From contig NC_071668.1 of the NCBI RefSeq assembly GCF_028554725.1, forward strand, positions 42,298,501-42,362,500: a stretch of 64,000 bases of DNA. The letters run 5' to 3'. A program made the position numbers and the translations under genes. The stretch's first letter is position 1. Each line of letters opens with the position of its first letter. This stretch comes from Zeugodacus cucurbitae. Taxonomy: Eukaryota; Arthropoda; Insecta; Diptera; Tephritidae. The notes under the pieces were generated by a model, which worked only from the letters and a program-made list of their open reading frames with translations, was not told where the DNA came from and ran no database searches. Shown piece by piece: positions 1 to 11,655 of the stretch.

Positions 1-938
1 AAATATTTGTAATTATAAATTCTGAAAAAAATTAGTTAACGGTGAAAAAAAAATAAAATCTGAAAAAGGTTAATTAAAGCTAAAAAAAAATATTTATTAA
101 TAAATAATAATTATAAAGTCTAAAAAAAAATTAATTAAATAAAATCTAAAAAAGGTTAATTGAAGCTGAAAAAATATTAATTAAATAAAAATAATAATAG
201 TTAATATTATTTCATTTATTTCACTGCGCAGGCACACAAAACATAACCATGTACTCAAATTATTTCGCTGCGCAGGCACACAAAACATAAGCATGCACTC
301 AAATTATTTCACTGTGCAGGCAAACAAAACATAAATTGTTGCACTGCGAAGGCACACAAAATATACAATTTTTTAAAGCAAAACTTACATACATTTTTTT
401 GTTTGCTGCTGCTTCTGTGCTATGCTGCTATGTTGCTGGTTGTTGTATGCTGCTAGAATAATAACAAATTAGTTAATTTTATATAAATTATAATAAAAAA
501 TATTAACAATTCCATTCAACTCACCTTTTTAACCATATGTGCGCAAATGACTCGCGTTTTTCAGTTTTTTTATATTTCCCTTTATGGGATTTTTTTTGGC
601 ACCAATGACAATTACGTTTTCTCTTTCGCACTCATTTAATAAGAACAAGAAATGAGATAACTAGTTTTGTTCTGTTTGGGAAATTCGAAATGTATTAACC
701 CTAGTATGATTAGTTCGACTTTTGAGGAACATATTTCTAAGCATTTTAGAGGAATTATTTTTTCATCGCATTAGGGTTAAAAAACAAAACAACCCAAACG
801 TGTGCGTTGGTGTTAGTAATTGAAGAAATATGAGGGGAAAGTGGTTAGGCCTGGCTGGCAGGGTAGTGGTGTTATTAAAATTTCTTTGAATGTGTTGGAG
901 TTTCAGTACCCATGACTTGCCGAGTATAGAATCAGATT
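1..938. other. AT-rich non-coding stretch
   Basis: Very AT-rich DNA with no convincing coding frame. Positions 1-200 are made of degenerate repeats of a 'tctgaaaaaggttaatt' type motif. A short GC-richer tandem array follows (listed separately). Positions 365-938 hold nothing I recognise. Confidence 0.5.
212..362. repeat. Short tandem array, about 45-bp unit
   Basis: Four imperfect copies of a unit containing 'ctgcgcaggcacacaaaaca' start near 222, 266, 310 and 343. The spacing is about 44 bp for the first three, and the last copy is shortened. No coding sense is apparent. Confidence 0.75.
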
Positions 939-1821
939 TTTTTATACTCTCTCAACAAAGTTACTAAAGAGAGTATAATAGTTTTGTTTACATAAAGGTT
1001 GTTTGTAACACCCAAAACTAAACGAGTTAGATATAAGGTTACATATACCAAAGTGATCAGGATGACGAATAAAGTTCAAATCCGGATGTCTGTCTGTCTG
1101 TCCGAGCAAGCTGTAATTTGAGTAAAAATTGAGATATCTTGCCACGCCCACAAAATGGTGATAACCAAAAACACATAAAGTGTCATATCTAAGCCATAAA
1201 TAAAGCTATGAAATTTGGTATGAAGGATCGCGCTATGAAGGGGCACATTTGGATGTAATTTTTTTGGGGAAGTGGGTGTGGCCTCGCCCCCTACTAGGTT
1301 TTTTGTACATATCTCGTAAACTATTAAAGCTATATCAACCAAACTTCCAGGAGTCATTTTTTCAGGCTTTTCCTTATACAGTCCAAAAATAGGGGGAATT
1401 GGATTATAACCACGCCCAACTCCCATACAAAGGTTATGTTTAAAAATACTATAAATGCTTTAATTCAGTAAAGAAAACCACCTTACATTTCATGGTAAAG
1501 ATGGTACGGAAGAGCTGCTCTCAAATTGGTATACAAAATTTTTAATAGGTGTGGTTCCGCTCACTTATGGGTCAAAAACCAAATTTTCGAAACTACTTGA
1601 CCAGTTTTAATGAAATTCGGTTCATAATATCTTCTTGGCTTCCCAATGATATGTTATGAAAATAGTCGAAATCGGTTCACAACCACTCCTACAATGGACT
1701 TTATACCATATATATCCCGAATATGTGAGTCAAATTGTGTTTTATATTAATAAAATTAATTAAATAAATTACGAGTATAAAATGTTCGGTTACACCCGAA
1801 CTTAGCCCTTCCTTACTTGTT
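939..1821 (+). repeat. ISR interspersed repeat, near-full copy
   Basis: The copy begins with 'tatactctctcaac' followed by 'gttactaaagagagtata', an imperfect hairpin. It ends in 'aaaatgttcggttacacccg' followed by 'aacttagcccttccttactt'. In between are the hallmarks of this family: 'ccggatgtctgtctg', 'gagatatctt', 'ccacgcccacaaaatgg' and 'aatgaaattcggt'. The same arrangement recurs about ten times in the window. I know this sequence type from tephritid flies but cannot assign a transposon class. It has no obvious ORF. Confidence 0.8.
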
Positions 1822-2380
1822 AAGCATTAATTTAATGAGTATATCTGCAGCTTTTAAGTGGTATTTACATTTTTTGGAAAATACTTTAGCTGTTATCAAT
1901 TCTATAACTTTTTATTTCTTCTGACTTGTTTAAATTTCAACAATGTTGCACCTTATGAGCTTGTTTGCGGTACCCAGTGTGCTGATATCTGTACACATAG
2001 CAACACAAAATACTAATCATGGCTGCTATGACAGCCAACTGTAAACTAATCGACTTAAATTAAGGTGTATCTCAGTTACATTTTTTGTTAAACTGTAATG
2101 TTTCTCAAGTTTAATATTCCAAAACTAAAACCATGAATATGAAATTAAATTCGAATTAAGAATTATACATATGAATACTATAAAGCAATGGAAATATTTT
2201 TACATATATCTCTTAAAAAATTTATTTGATGAATGCCTTCGTGAATTTCTGATCAGTTATATTCACACTTCACTGACATGTGAATAAATATATAAATATA
2301 GATTTGTATATTTTTAAATGTATTTAATATGATAAAAGTGTTTTTTCCGTTTCCAATTGGTTAAAATAAATACTAATTTA

Positions 2381-3036
2381 TCAACTACACGCCGTGTGAT
2401 TTGGTTTTTGAGGCTTTTGAATAGGTAGAAAGAGTTTAAATTCTGGTGGAAGCTCTTCTTCGGAATAAAGTCTATCAGAGAAATACACTCGTCTTATTCT
2501 ACAGTTCGCGTGTATTTGTACTCGTAAAGTCTCCACATAATTAGTTCCATACGCTCTCCTGGTAAAATCGGATAGATTAAATTGTATCTGGTTCCAACCT
2601 TCATCAAGACGCATTGGCATGGTGCATATGAAAGGTTTGACTCGAGTTGTTGATTGATAGTTACTTGCACGAAATCTACGACGTACATTTTTATCATCAA
2701 GAACCTAAAAATAAAATAAATTTTCAATTGTTGTATTGTTAATCGAAAAATGTGACTTACTTGGACTTCAAAAGTGAAATACTTCTTTAAATTTTTAATT
2801 ATCATAACTAAATACGGAAGTTTTATTCCCAACGTCTTTTTCGGATCAGCAGGACAAGTTACAAATGTTGTGCTCACGTTTGTGCCGACAATTTCTAACA
2901 CTAAGCTTTGAATATCATTGTCAGTAATACGTTTAATATGTCCATTTCGAACTTTTTTGTCCCATATCTGCAAAGGTTTACTACCGATGCTATACAAAAT
3001 CGAAAGAAACCCTGACTGAAATGTATTTTTAAACAT
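2381..3036 (-). CDS. Cfap20: CFAP20 / Bug22 cilia- and flagella-associated protein
   Basis: CFAP20 is an inner-junction protein of the axonemal doublet microtubule, needed in cilia and sperm flagella. There are two exons. Exon 1 is 3036-2761 (ATG, 92 codons) and ends in the donor GTAAGT. Exon 2 is 2704-2381 (107 codons plus TGA) and is preceded by a 'tttttag' acceptor. The intron is 56 bp, phase 0. The predicted protein is 199 aa against about 193 in human, and is near-identical to the family throughout: it starts MFKNTFQSGFLSILYS, has ITDNDIQSLVLEI and CPADPKKTLGIKLP in the middle, and TRRAYGTNY and FSDRLYSEEELPPEFK near the end. Only the last ~12 residues diverge. No frameshift or stop is present, so the gene looks functional. 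It stands alone, with repeats on both sides. Confidence 0.97.
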
Positions 3037-3265
3037 TTCTCCTACAATTACGAAGATAGTTCACAGAAATTTTTTCTTCTAAATAACAAAAACAGAAATT
3101 GAGCTTCAAAACAATAAAGATGTGTTACAAAAATCGATACAATCGATTACAGTCCTTTCTACACCGGTGGACACCGAGAAAGTTTATAGTGCTTGTAGAT
3201 TATAGTATGTTTATATATGAAAATAATCTCGTTCCAAGCTCCATCAATAATCTAACAGTTTACAT
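3037..3265. other. 5' flank of Cfap20
   Basis: This is the upstream region of the minus-strand Cfap20 gene and must contain its promoter and 5' UTR. I see no clear TATA box or initiator. A MITE-like inverted repeat starts at 3266. Confidence 0.4.
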
Positions 3266-3476
3266 ATAGCCAGATGAGATTATCAACAGTCAAATGCGTT
3301 GTATTTGTTGTTGTATTACACATATTTCTCTCGCTGTCGGCCATTTTTGTTTACATTTTCATTTGACATATAAAACTAGGAATAACACCGAAAATCTAGT
3401 TGTGTAAAACGAGATAATTTTACAATCTCGGGTTATCAAGAGAACACATTTGACAATTGATAATCTCATTTGGCTA
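3266..3476. mobile_element. Short inverted-repeat element (MITE-like)
   Basis: The left arm 'tagccagatgagattatcaa' is matched in inverse orientation by 'tgataatctcatttggcta' at the right end. The arms are about 30 bp, the unit about 210 bp, and both sides are flanked by TA. It has no ORF. TA flanks suggest a Tc1/mariner or pogo-related non-autonomous element. Confidence 0.6.
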
Positions 3477-4539
3477 TATATAATATCATGTTCCGACAAC
3501 AAATTTGAAGTGATTAGATTTCATTTAAACGCTTCACAAAACTATCCCGTTCTCACTGCTGTTGGAGATTTACAAATCAGCTGTTTTTGACTCATATACG
3601 TAAGAGTGTTTCTGTACTGTTAGCTAGTGAAACTATGAAAACACAATTTTTGAGTTATTATTAAAAATAATTATTTTTATTGTTGAGGCTTTAGTTTTAA
3701 ATATCATCCCAAGTAATTTATTCAATATTATATACTCTTCTACTTCTGAAAGCCAGCAGCAGTCAGCACCTACTAACTGTAAACAAACACTCCTCGCAGC
3801 TGTTGACCGAAGCTGTGACATTTTTTGACAGTTTGCAGTGAAAAGCAGCTCTGATTAAACAAATGTGACCAACAGATGGCACAAAATCAGAGTCGCATAG
3901 GGGGATTTAGAGTAGTTCAGCTACAAATCGCTTCGGTAAAGTGATTACGAAGTGTCATTTTTGTATGGCGAAATCTTGTTAAATCCAGCGGTTTAGTTAG
4001 TTAAACGTCTCAACAGCCTAAAAATCGGCGATTAGCGTTTGTGGGAACATAATATAAACGGTTAAATTATTGAACGAGCTTAGAACGAGACTATTTTCAT
4101 ATATAAACATACTAAAAGAATACTGGTAAGACTTTATACAGGCAACTGTAATCTCAGTTATTAATCCTACTGAGCGCATCGTCTCCATTAGACCCAGCAC
4201 TTTGATCAATTGATATGTATGGTGATGTAGACATCGGGAAAAAAATTGTTATTGTGACAGCTCAGTTTATAGCAGCAAGATTTGCAAAATTTCGTGGACA
4301 ATATTAGTTTATTTGAAAATATTAATTTATTCTGCACTTTTTTCAAAGACGCTATGTTTTCGTTCCTAAAATTTATTAATTTAGTCCACCATTTTCTTAT
4401 ATATTTATCCTATTTAAATTATCATTCACCTTACCGGCATAGACAAGCCGAATCTACGCCGAGATTGAACATATTCTCATGAAACAAAATAGGTGATAGC
4501 AGGTTTAGAGTGCAATAAAAGCAATAAGTTGGAGTAAGG
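3477..4539. other. Non-coding, nothing recognised
   Basis: Only short shadow ORFs on both strands are present. I found no splice-bounded coding segment, RNA gene or clear transposon end here. Confidence 0.4.
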
Positions 4540-4795
4540 CAGAACACAAAGACGACGACACGACATAGCGACTGCTGACCACAAATGTCGCTTTGAAGCC
4601 AGCGTCTTGAACATTTTGAAGACGGCAGCGACATTCATTAGAAACATTTCTGATTTGGCAACAACGACAACTACAAGCTTGTTGTCGCGTAGTGGTGCTG
4701 TTGTCAAAAAATCTGTGCCCATAAGAACGCGTGTATCTTAATATTTGACAGGTGTCGCCCGTCGCTTGTCGTCTTCTATGTGTTCAGCACATTAA
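4540..4795. mobile_element. Inverted-repeat element, second copy near 11155-11260
   Basis: The left arm 'gcagaacacaaagacgacga' is mirrored near 4765-4790 by 'tcgtcttctatgtgttcagc'. The internal block from 'acaaatgtcgctttg' to 'ttgaagacggc' occurs again, inverted and diverged, at about 11155-11260. This makes it a dispersed non-autonomous element and not unique DNA. It has no ORF. Confidence 0.55.
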
Positions 4796-5135
4796 AGTTA
4801 ACATGTTGGACAGAATACTGTCTCAATTTATCGATCATTGAGCATTACATATACCATACCTATTTGGTGCTGGGCTTTGTTTATTTTTGTGAATGATTTT
4901 ATCATATTAATATTTATAAGATGTCGCTGTCTCGTCTTTCGTCTAAAATTTTACGTTTGCCTAAAGGCAGTATAAAGTAAGTGGCTTTTCAACCTTGAGA
5001 AAGACATTTGTTAAAAAAAATTAAATTATGTACATATTGGTTAGTGGACTTTGAACAGAAATAGCTGCCATTGGGAAAAGTTATTTACGAAGAACCAAAC
5101 AGGAAATAGAAATTTTAATATACATCTGCTTATTC

Positions 5136-5470
5136 CAGATAATCTCTTATATCTGATAATACCAATTTTAACCCGAAAATCATGGGATCGCAGACTAAAT
5201 ATTCTCTGAAATTATAATTGATTGAATCTTGCAACTTGTTACATAGTACAAACATTTTTTCACCAATTGGTTGTTGCGAAGTCCTGAAACTTAACGAGTT
5301 AGATATAGGGTTATATATATCTAAATAGTCAGGAGGACGATTGTAATTTACTTCTGTTTAATATGGATAATATCTTCTAGCTGATAATACCCATTTACCC
5401 CGAAAATAGTGGGATGGCATACTAAATATTCTCCGAAATTATAATTGATTGAATGTCGCAACTTGTCCTT
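5136..5470. repeat. ~105-bp diverged direct repeat around an ISR scrap
   Basis: Two related blocks at about 5136-5240 and 5355-5470 share 'gaaattataattgattgaat' and a 'cccgaaaat..tgggat..c..actaaatattctc' pattern. A short ISR fragment (5273-5345, 'taacgagttagatataggg') lies between them. The blocks resemble the terminus of the inverted-repeat element at 52612-53326. Confidence 0.5.
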
Positions 5471-5750
5471 AAGTCCTTAAACTAAACGATTTAGATATAG
5501 GGTTATATATCAAAATGATCAGGATGACGAGTAGATTTGAAATCCGTATGTCTGTCTGTGCACGCGATAACTTGAGTAAAATTTTGATATCTTATTGAAA
5601 CTTGGTACACGTGATTCTTTACACCATAAGAAGATTGTATGGCAAATGAGGGCACAATTCCGATTACTATGGCGCCGCGATCTGATGGCACCGTTGGAAA
5701 GAGGACGTTTTAACACCCCAAAACCCCCCTGCGTTCGCCCCTGCACACTT
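5471..5750 (+). repeat. ISR interspersed repeat, 5' fragment
   Basis: Matches the first third of the ISR family ('agatatagggttatat', 'atgatcaggatgacgagtag', 'cttggtacacgtgattcttt', 'cataagaag'). It then runs into unrelated AT-rich sequence. Confidence 0.65.
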
Positions 5751-6474
5751 TTATACATTTTTCGCTCTTTTTTCATTTCAAATAGTTGAAATTACCAAAG
5801 TGTATTCAACAAAGTGAACCAGGTATATGACATTTCATTTTTTTTTACCCGAATTTGACATGTTTGTTGCCATTGATTAAACCCATACATTTATACAAAA
5901 ATTCAAATTTTGAAATTCAAAAGTAAACAAATTTTAAACCAAAAAAAAAAAAAAATATTTTTTAAATGAATAAAAGAAAATGCCGAATACTTTCTGCTTA
6001 GGCAAAACAACTCATGGAAGCAATTTACTAAGGTTTTGTGCTCCAACTGACAAATTGCAAACAATTTTATCAATATATATTATTTTGTTAAAGTTAAAAA
6101 AGACGGGTTAATGTAAACAAATACATTAATTGTTTACTATTTTATTGTCAATAGCGGGTATGTCAAATACTTAGTTCACTTTGTTGAATACACTTTGGAA
6201 ATTACATTACTAACATTCAATAAAATTCAAATTTTACATTTATTTAAAGTTTTTTAAGCAAAAATTACTTATTTTAAAAATCACTTTTCACCACTCTAAG
6301 ATTTATTATACGGAAAACGAGCGCTGCCACATTGTTGATACCATATATAAATTCTTCCATAAATTCCTCTTTTTGCGAAAATTCCTCTTTTTGACAAAAT
6401 CCCTCTTATTTTATTTAACAAAATAAATTAAAAAAAAATAATATCGAGGACAGTCCCTTATGTTGCTAACACTT
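5751..6474. other. AT-rich non-coding
   Basis: AT-rich sequence with poly-A runs near 5940. 'Agtgtattcaacaaagtgaa' (about 5799) and 'tcactttgttgaatacactt' (about 6177) are inverted copies about 390 bp apart. They suggest a small inverted-repeat element spanning about 5795-6197. No gene seen. Confidence 0.5.
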
Positions 6475-7003
6475 GTGTTGGCTCGACCAGGGTTATTTTT
6501 TGAAGCGCGGCCGAAGGCCGCCTGTCCAGAAAGGTGTTATACGCGAAAAAAAACTACGAACTCACCTGGTTTTGGCTCGACCAGGGTTATTTTTTTGAAG
6601 CGCGGCCGAAGGCTGTCTGTGCAGAAAGGAGTTCTACGCGAAAAAACTTCGGGCACCCTCGGTTTTGGCTCGACCAGCGAAATTTGTTTGAAGTGCGGCC
6701 GAAGGTCGCCTATGCAGAATGGAGTTCTACACAAAAAAAACTTCCGTCACCCTCGGTTTTGGCTCGACCAGGGTTATTTTTTTTAAAGCGCGGTCTGTGC
6801 AGAAGGAGTTCTACACAAAAAAACTACGGACACTCCCGGTTTTGGCTTGACCAGGGTAAATTTTTTTTAAGAAAGCCCCCTGTGCAGAAAGGTGTTCTAC
6901 GCGAAAAAACTTCGAATTCACCTGGTTTTGGCTCGACCAGGGTTATTTTTTTTTAAAGCGCGGCCGAAGGCCGCCAATGATGTAAGGAGTTCTACGCGAA
7001 AAA
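6475..7003. repeat. Minisatellite, six units of about 83-95 bp
   Basis: Each unit carries 'ttttggctcgaccagggtta', a T-run, 'gcgcggccgaaggccgcc', 'cagaaaggagttctac' and an A-run. Unit starts fall near 6477, 6572, 6665, 6759, 6842 and 6927. Units differ by homopolymer length and small indels. Several are close to 93 bp (31 codons), so plus-strand frames stay open for over 100 codons (for example 6534-6956). The unit is much more GC-rich than its surroundings. I regard it as satellite DNA and not a gene. Confidence 0.85.
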
Positions 7004-7199
7004 TATAAGTAATTTTTGGTTAAAAAACTTACATAAATTTAGAATTTGAATTAAATTGAATGACAATAGTGTAATTTTCAATATGTGAAGTGAAAAATGT
7101 GAGAAAATTGGGTTAAAGTGTGTGAAATACCATGTGATACTTATAGAAATATTGAACTTTTAAAGACGAATATTTCAAAAACTATAACTCCGATCAAGA

Positions 7200-8067
7200 A
7201 TAGTTGTCAAACCACGACCGCCAAAGTAATCGGAATCGTGCCCAAATGGGCACTGCCACTCCTACAAAATGGTAATAACTTGAAATCTTCAAAGTGCTAT
7301 AACTATATAATTTTATATATATAAAGTTATGAGAGCACAAGGTACTTACGTAAAAGGGAAACGGTAGAAGGTGCGAATAACCGGGTTATCCTATGTTATT
7401 TTTGCTAGAACTAAAATAAAATTTTGTAGGGAGGATCACACCAGATAGGGCACATTTCAAAAAGTTTGTTTAGAAAAGTGGATATGTTCTCACCCCCTAT
7501 TAAGAGTTGCATATATCTCAAAAAATAATAAATATATAAAAAAAAAACGTTCTTAAATCATTTCCTCCATGTACTTCATTATGGTGCTTGAAAATAAAAA
7601 GGTTATGTGAAAACTTTTAAAATTGCTTTAATTCAGTAAGAAAAAACAATAGACACCCAAAATTTTGAGGTAAAGATGGAATGAAAGGGCTGCGCTGAAA
7701 TTGGTCAAAAAAAATGGACTTGTGAATTTTCCGCCTCCTACTTATATAGGTAAATGTCTCAGATATTCTAAAGAATTTCAAAGAGGATGTTTTGTTTATA
7801 ATAGTGTGTCTAAAAATGTGCATAAAATCGGGTCAATGCTTCCTCTGGCAAATATCGGTTAATATGTGAGATATTATATCAAAATTAAGTAAACGTATAA
7901 ATAAACAGGAATTACACCAGCTTGAATATACTATATATATAGATTTTCGCTTTTCTTTTGGACTTTGTGCCGAATATATAGGCCTATTTGTATGTTGCCA
8001 TAATATATACATAAATAAATTGCGAGAGTATAAAATGTTCGGTTTCACCCGAACTTAGCCACCTTGT
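7200..8067 (+). repeat. ISR interspersed repeat, diverged copy
   Basis: Middle and 3' parts of the ISR family. The copy runs from 'aactataactccgatc' and 'cccaaatgggcactgccact' to the diagnostic end 'gcgagagtataaaatgttcg' and 'cacccgaacttagcc'. More diverged than the copy at 939-1821. Confidence 0.7.
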
Positions 8068-8085
8068 TGGGATTATATTTAACAA

Positions 8086-8870
8086 CTACTTCATTAAAGA
8101 AAGGGAAATTTTTTTCGAGAAGTTATTGAGAGATAAAAGTAAAAAGTTCCCAAATGGGTGAATTGCTCGACCCAGACCAAACGTATTGAAGAAGAACATC
8201 GAGCGACGGATATCGTTTGCAAGGATGTACCAGTAAAAGAACTCCAAATTATTAGGTCTAGTGGCATGGAGCGATGAATTCATGTTTAATAACTTTGGGA
8301 ATGATGGTAGACCCTTTATCAGGCGACAAGAATTAAACCCACGATACACAAACAAAATCTGTGAAACTGTGTGGATTATCATGGTATGGGGGTACTTCAC
8401 CTCATACGGGGTTTGTCCACTTATTGAGTGTAAAATGACTGGGGCATGAACAAAGACAACAGAGCATTTTAATAGTGATTATTCCAATGATTTACTGTTA
8501 GCTTGGATCTTTTCAGCAGAATAGCTACTGCTAATAATAGCTAAGCACTGCTCTAGGGTGGTTAAGGACTGACTTAAGATGAACCATACCCAATGTTTCG
8601 AGCGATCTACCCATAGCCCGAACTTAATCCCTATTGGGATCGTTAAGAGAACAGTTTCGACGGAAAAACCTTTGAAAAAATCTTCATTGTGGTATGTTAT
8701 AAAGGTAAATAGAGCAACATTACTTCGGATCAATATAATACACTGGTATGTACAAATAACAAACAGAACTGGGATGTAATATTGCAAAAAGGGTCCCCAA
8801 CAAAATACTAGAATAAATAAAGCAAGTTTGTTTTAAACAAAACACCGATTTCTTTTATCTGGCATATTTT
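8086..8870 (+). pseudogene. Tc1-like transposase remnant
   Basis: The frame at 8258-8449 reads WSDEFMFNNFGNDGRP, then NPRYTNKICETVW, MVWGYFTSYGVCPL and MTGA. This matches the catalytic core of Tc1-family transposases (the SDE-x-F and GGG-x-MVWG-F regions) with substitutions. Downstream, 8579-8760 gives a diverged PDLNPIE-like region (HSPNLIPIGIVKR). Stops and frameshifts separate the pieces, so this is an old, inactive copy. The DD34E class is inferred from similarity. Confidence 0.7.
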
Positions 8871-8880
8871 TTTGCTTAAT

Positions 8881-9300
8881 TTAAGTCAATTCTTTTATTT
8901 TTGTAAAACTTTTTTTATTTTGATTTATCATTAAAATTCGATTTATATGAATTTGTACATCATACAATTCATGTGGCTTAATTGTGTGAGCACAAGTGTA
9001 GGCTATATTTATTGCTCGAATCTCAACTTTCTGGAAATAGTTCCCAGGTGAGGGTATTAAAAAGACTCCGTGATGGAGAATCCTAATCTGAAACTGAAAA
9101 TCGTCTTGCAAGTCATTATCTTCGCAATCGCATGCCAGAGTCGAGTAACGAGCACTCGCTGCTGCTTGCTGAACAAACTTTCTAAACCTCCCAGTAAGCG
9201 CTTGAGAGTCGATTACGGAGCGTGTGCAGCGGCTTGGAGAATAAAATATTATATTAGAAATATACAAGGCGTCAAGCTCTGAGCGTTCCCAACGTCTTTT
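8881..9300 (-). CDS. Exon-like open frame, unidentified
   Basis: An open frame starts just after a plausible acceptor ('ctaaaattag' then GAAAAGACG, about 9305) and runs about 140 codons to a TAA at 8881. It begins KRRWERSELDALYISNI and includes VIDSQALTGRFRKFVQQ and ACDCEDNDLQDDFQFQ. Base composition over 9050-9300 is more balanced than the flanks, and the residue mix is protein-like, with a cysteine/acidic stretch. I do not recognise a family. No partner exon was found nearby; it could be a terminal exon, a retrocopy or chance. The 3' third (8881-9000) is AT-rich and less convincing. Confidence 0.35.
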   Translation of the reverse strand, partial: KRRWERSELDALYISNIIFYSPSRCTRSVIDSQALTGRFRKFVQQAAASARYSTLACDCEDNDLQDDFQFQIRILHHGVFLIPSPGNYFQKVEIRAINIAYTCAHTIKPHELYDVQIHINRILMINQNKKSFTKIKELT

Positions 9301-10230
9301 CCTAATTTTAGTTTTTTAAAATGAACCTACATGAGAAACGGGAAAGTACATGCATATGTATGGGAGAGTGTGTATAAGTGTGTAAAAACTTGTAACTTTT
9401 GAAATGTTTGTTATACATATATATTGGTGTTTGATGTAAATTGCTCAATACTGCTATTCACAGCTGAAATTTTGATTTCTACACTTTTTTATTCATCTAA
9501 GGAAACTATATTGTTTGTAAACTCAATTATGGGCAAATTACATAAATTATACTAAAAAATTCCTAGACAGTTTAGTGAGTGCTTGACACAGTATTGGTAG
9601 AGCACATGTCAAAGGTGAACACCATCGGAGAAAAAAAAAACCATAATTTACAGTTTCACTCCGATAAAAACCAAACCGCAAATGAAGAATAGTGTTTATT
9701 ATGGTCTTTCAATAATCAGAATCGCGTATGATGTTACCGCAGCAGGACCATAAACACTGTTCCCTTTTAATCCGCCTTTTCACCTTTATCGTATTTTCCT
9801 TTTACGAGTAATCAAACAAGCTGTCTTTTCTTTTCAACGTTATACCGTGATTGTACAACGCGAGATGCTTATTATTAAAACCGCCTATTCAAAATATTTA
9901 TTTTTACTATACCCTATAATTCTAGTCGCATACTTAACATAAATATAAGTACGACCGAAGAGTAGCCAGGAAAAAGTCACTTATAAGCCTGACGATTTGC
10001 TTGCTGAAAACACTAGATTTTTAGAATCAAGTAATTCAGGGGTAAATGTTAAAAAAATCCTTTATTTTTTGTATTTTACATTCTTTTTAGGCTTTATTCA
10101 GTAATAAAAGCAAATTTAATACCCTTAAAAATTAAAAAAAAAATTTATTCTTAATACTGATTACCGCCTGATAATATTTTAACGGTTAACGGTAATATCA
10201 CAAAAAAGGTAGAAGAAGTGTAAAATAGCA
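9301..10230. other. Non-coding, nothing recognised
   Basis: AT-rich, with no coding frame of note and no repeat shared with the rest of the window that I could see. Confidence 0.4.
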
Positions 10231-10237
10231 ATCGATT

Positions 10238-11098
10238 ATTTGAAACCTTGGTCTATTGATTGAAGTCAGTTTGGCTAGAATAGTTAGGAATATGGCGGAG
10301 ATTTAAGCAAATGAACTACAGACTCGCAGTAGTCAAAAGTATTTACATAATTTTTTTTGCGCAAAAGTATTTACACACGGCGATTTAGCCTTTATCCTTG
10401 GATTTGGTTTGAGCAAGAGTAGTAATTGGATTCTATTGCATTCATAACAACCTAACCCAGCCTTAAAATATAAAAGTTGGTAAATAAAATGCCGAAAACA
10501 ATGCTCAATTTCATGAAGGATCTTTACCTTCAAAAGTTTTAAATGAAGCAAATCAAGTTGACTTCCGCACAGCCTTGGCCAAAACTTTATTGAAAATATT
10601 TGGGGTTTCGTTATATATCAGAGGACAATTGATATAATAACCGAAAACGATGAAAAAAATCGACATTTGGTCTAAATTAACTGTTAACTTAGCGCACAAT
10701 TGGTTTGAATCAATTCGGACCATAAAGCAGGCTGTTATTGATGCCAATTCTGAATTTGTCGCCTTAGAATAGGAACTTATACTGAACATTAAAATTTATA
10801 AAATTATCATTCATTAGAACAGGATAATACAGTTTAATTCGTGTGTAAATACTTTTGGCGCAAAAAAAATATGTGTAAATACTTATGACTACAGCGAGTC
10901 TTCAGTTCATTTGCTTATTTCTCTGCCATATTTTTAGCTATTCTAGCGAAACTGACTTCATTCTCTCAGGAATAGATCAAGGTTTACAGCAACATATACT
11001 TTTGTTACCCTGTGACAACTGCAACAACAAGCAAAAGATTTTTCTGTGAAACTTGTGAAAAAACGTTCGATGTGTAAATAATTTTGACTACCTCTGTA
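10238..11098 (-). mobile_element. Degenerate Tc1-like element with long inverted repeats
   Basis: About 130 bp at 10238-10375 reappears inverted at about 10860-11000. Shared blocks include 'agcaaatgaact' and 'gtagtcaaaagtatttacac'. The far right end is 'taattttgactacctctgta', which also ends the remnant near 50216. The minus strand between the arms holds a transposase C-terminal scrap (FESIRTIKQAVIDANSEF, 10675-10760) and a broken PDLNPIEN-like segment near 10600. Multiple stops make it inactive. Confidence 0.65.
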
Positions 11099-11154
11099 TA
11101 AATTTTATTGAAGTGAAAGGTTAAAGTACGGCAACAATGAAATTGCTGTTTGAT

Positions 11155-11260
11155 ATGTCACGCCGTCTTCAAAGTGTTCAAAACGCTGGCAAAGCGACAT
11201 TTGTAGTCAGCCGTCTATACGTCGTCTTTGTATTCAGAGCATTAAACTGCAATTTTTTTG
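11155..11260. repeat. Inverted relative of the 4540-4795 element
   Basis: Contains 'gccgtcttcaaagtgttcaa' and 'gcaaagcgacatttgtagtc', the reverse complement of the block at about 4575-4635. 11261-11655 shows nothing further. Confidence 0.5.
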
Positions 11261-11655
11261 TCAGATTCAGTTGCTAAACTATTTATTATAATAATAATTA
11301 TTAATAATAATTTTTTTCCTTAACCGTAGTTTATCTTCTTTGGTTGTTGTATTGGTGTTGTCGGCACAGATTTGTTGTCGGCTCTGCTTGATGAAAATCA
11401 AAAATTTTTTATATTTTAATTTGACGGCCGCAAATTTGCTCGTCTCCATTCATGCTTGACGAAAAAAAAGCTCATTTCCGTTCTGACGTTCAACACAGAC
11501 GGGTGTGCGGACGAAATAAATTGCATATTGCTTTATAATTAAGCGCAGCAATGCTAACATTATGAGACAATGGAAATTAAGCGTATAGTAATAAGTATGA
11601 GAGGAGGGAGCAATAGAAATTTCTTTTAGAGATTTTGTTTTAAAAAATTATCTTT

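Noticed and set aside
212..362. CRISPR-like spaced repeats
   Set aside because: Units are contiguous, imperfect and AT-rich in a eukaryotic genome; ordinary tandem repeat.
1076..1426. 116-codon minus-strand frame in an ISR copy
   Set aside because: Lies wholly in an interspersed repeat; other copies do not keep it open.
939..1821. ISR as a Helitron, from the hairpin 'ttcggttacacccgaa' near its end
   Set aside because: The sequence after the hairpin is not CTRR, and no A/T insertion site is clear.
2494..3036. 180-codon unspliced reading of Cfap20 exon 1 into the intron
   Set aside because: After FEVQ it runs through the donor and intron; the spliced form matches the family exactly.
6460..6956. 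Possible repeat protein from the minisatellite
   Set aside because: Openness in more than one frame follows from the unit length near a multiple of three; no splice sites or start context of note.
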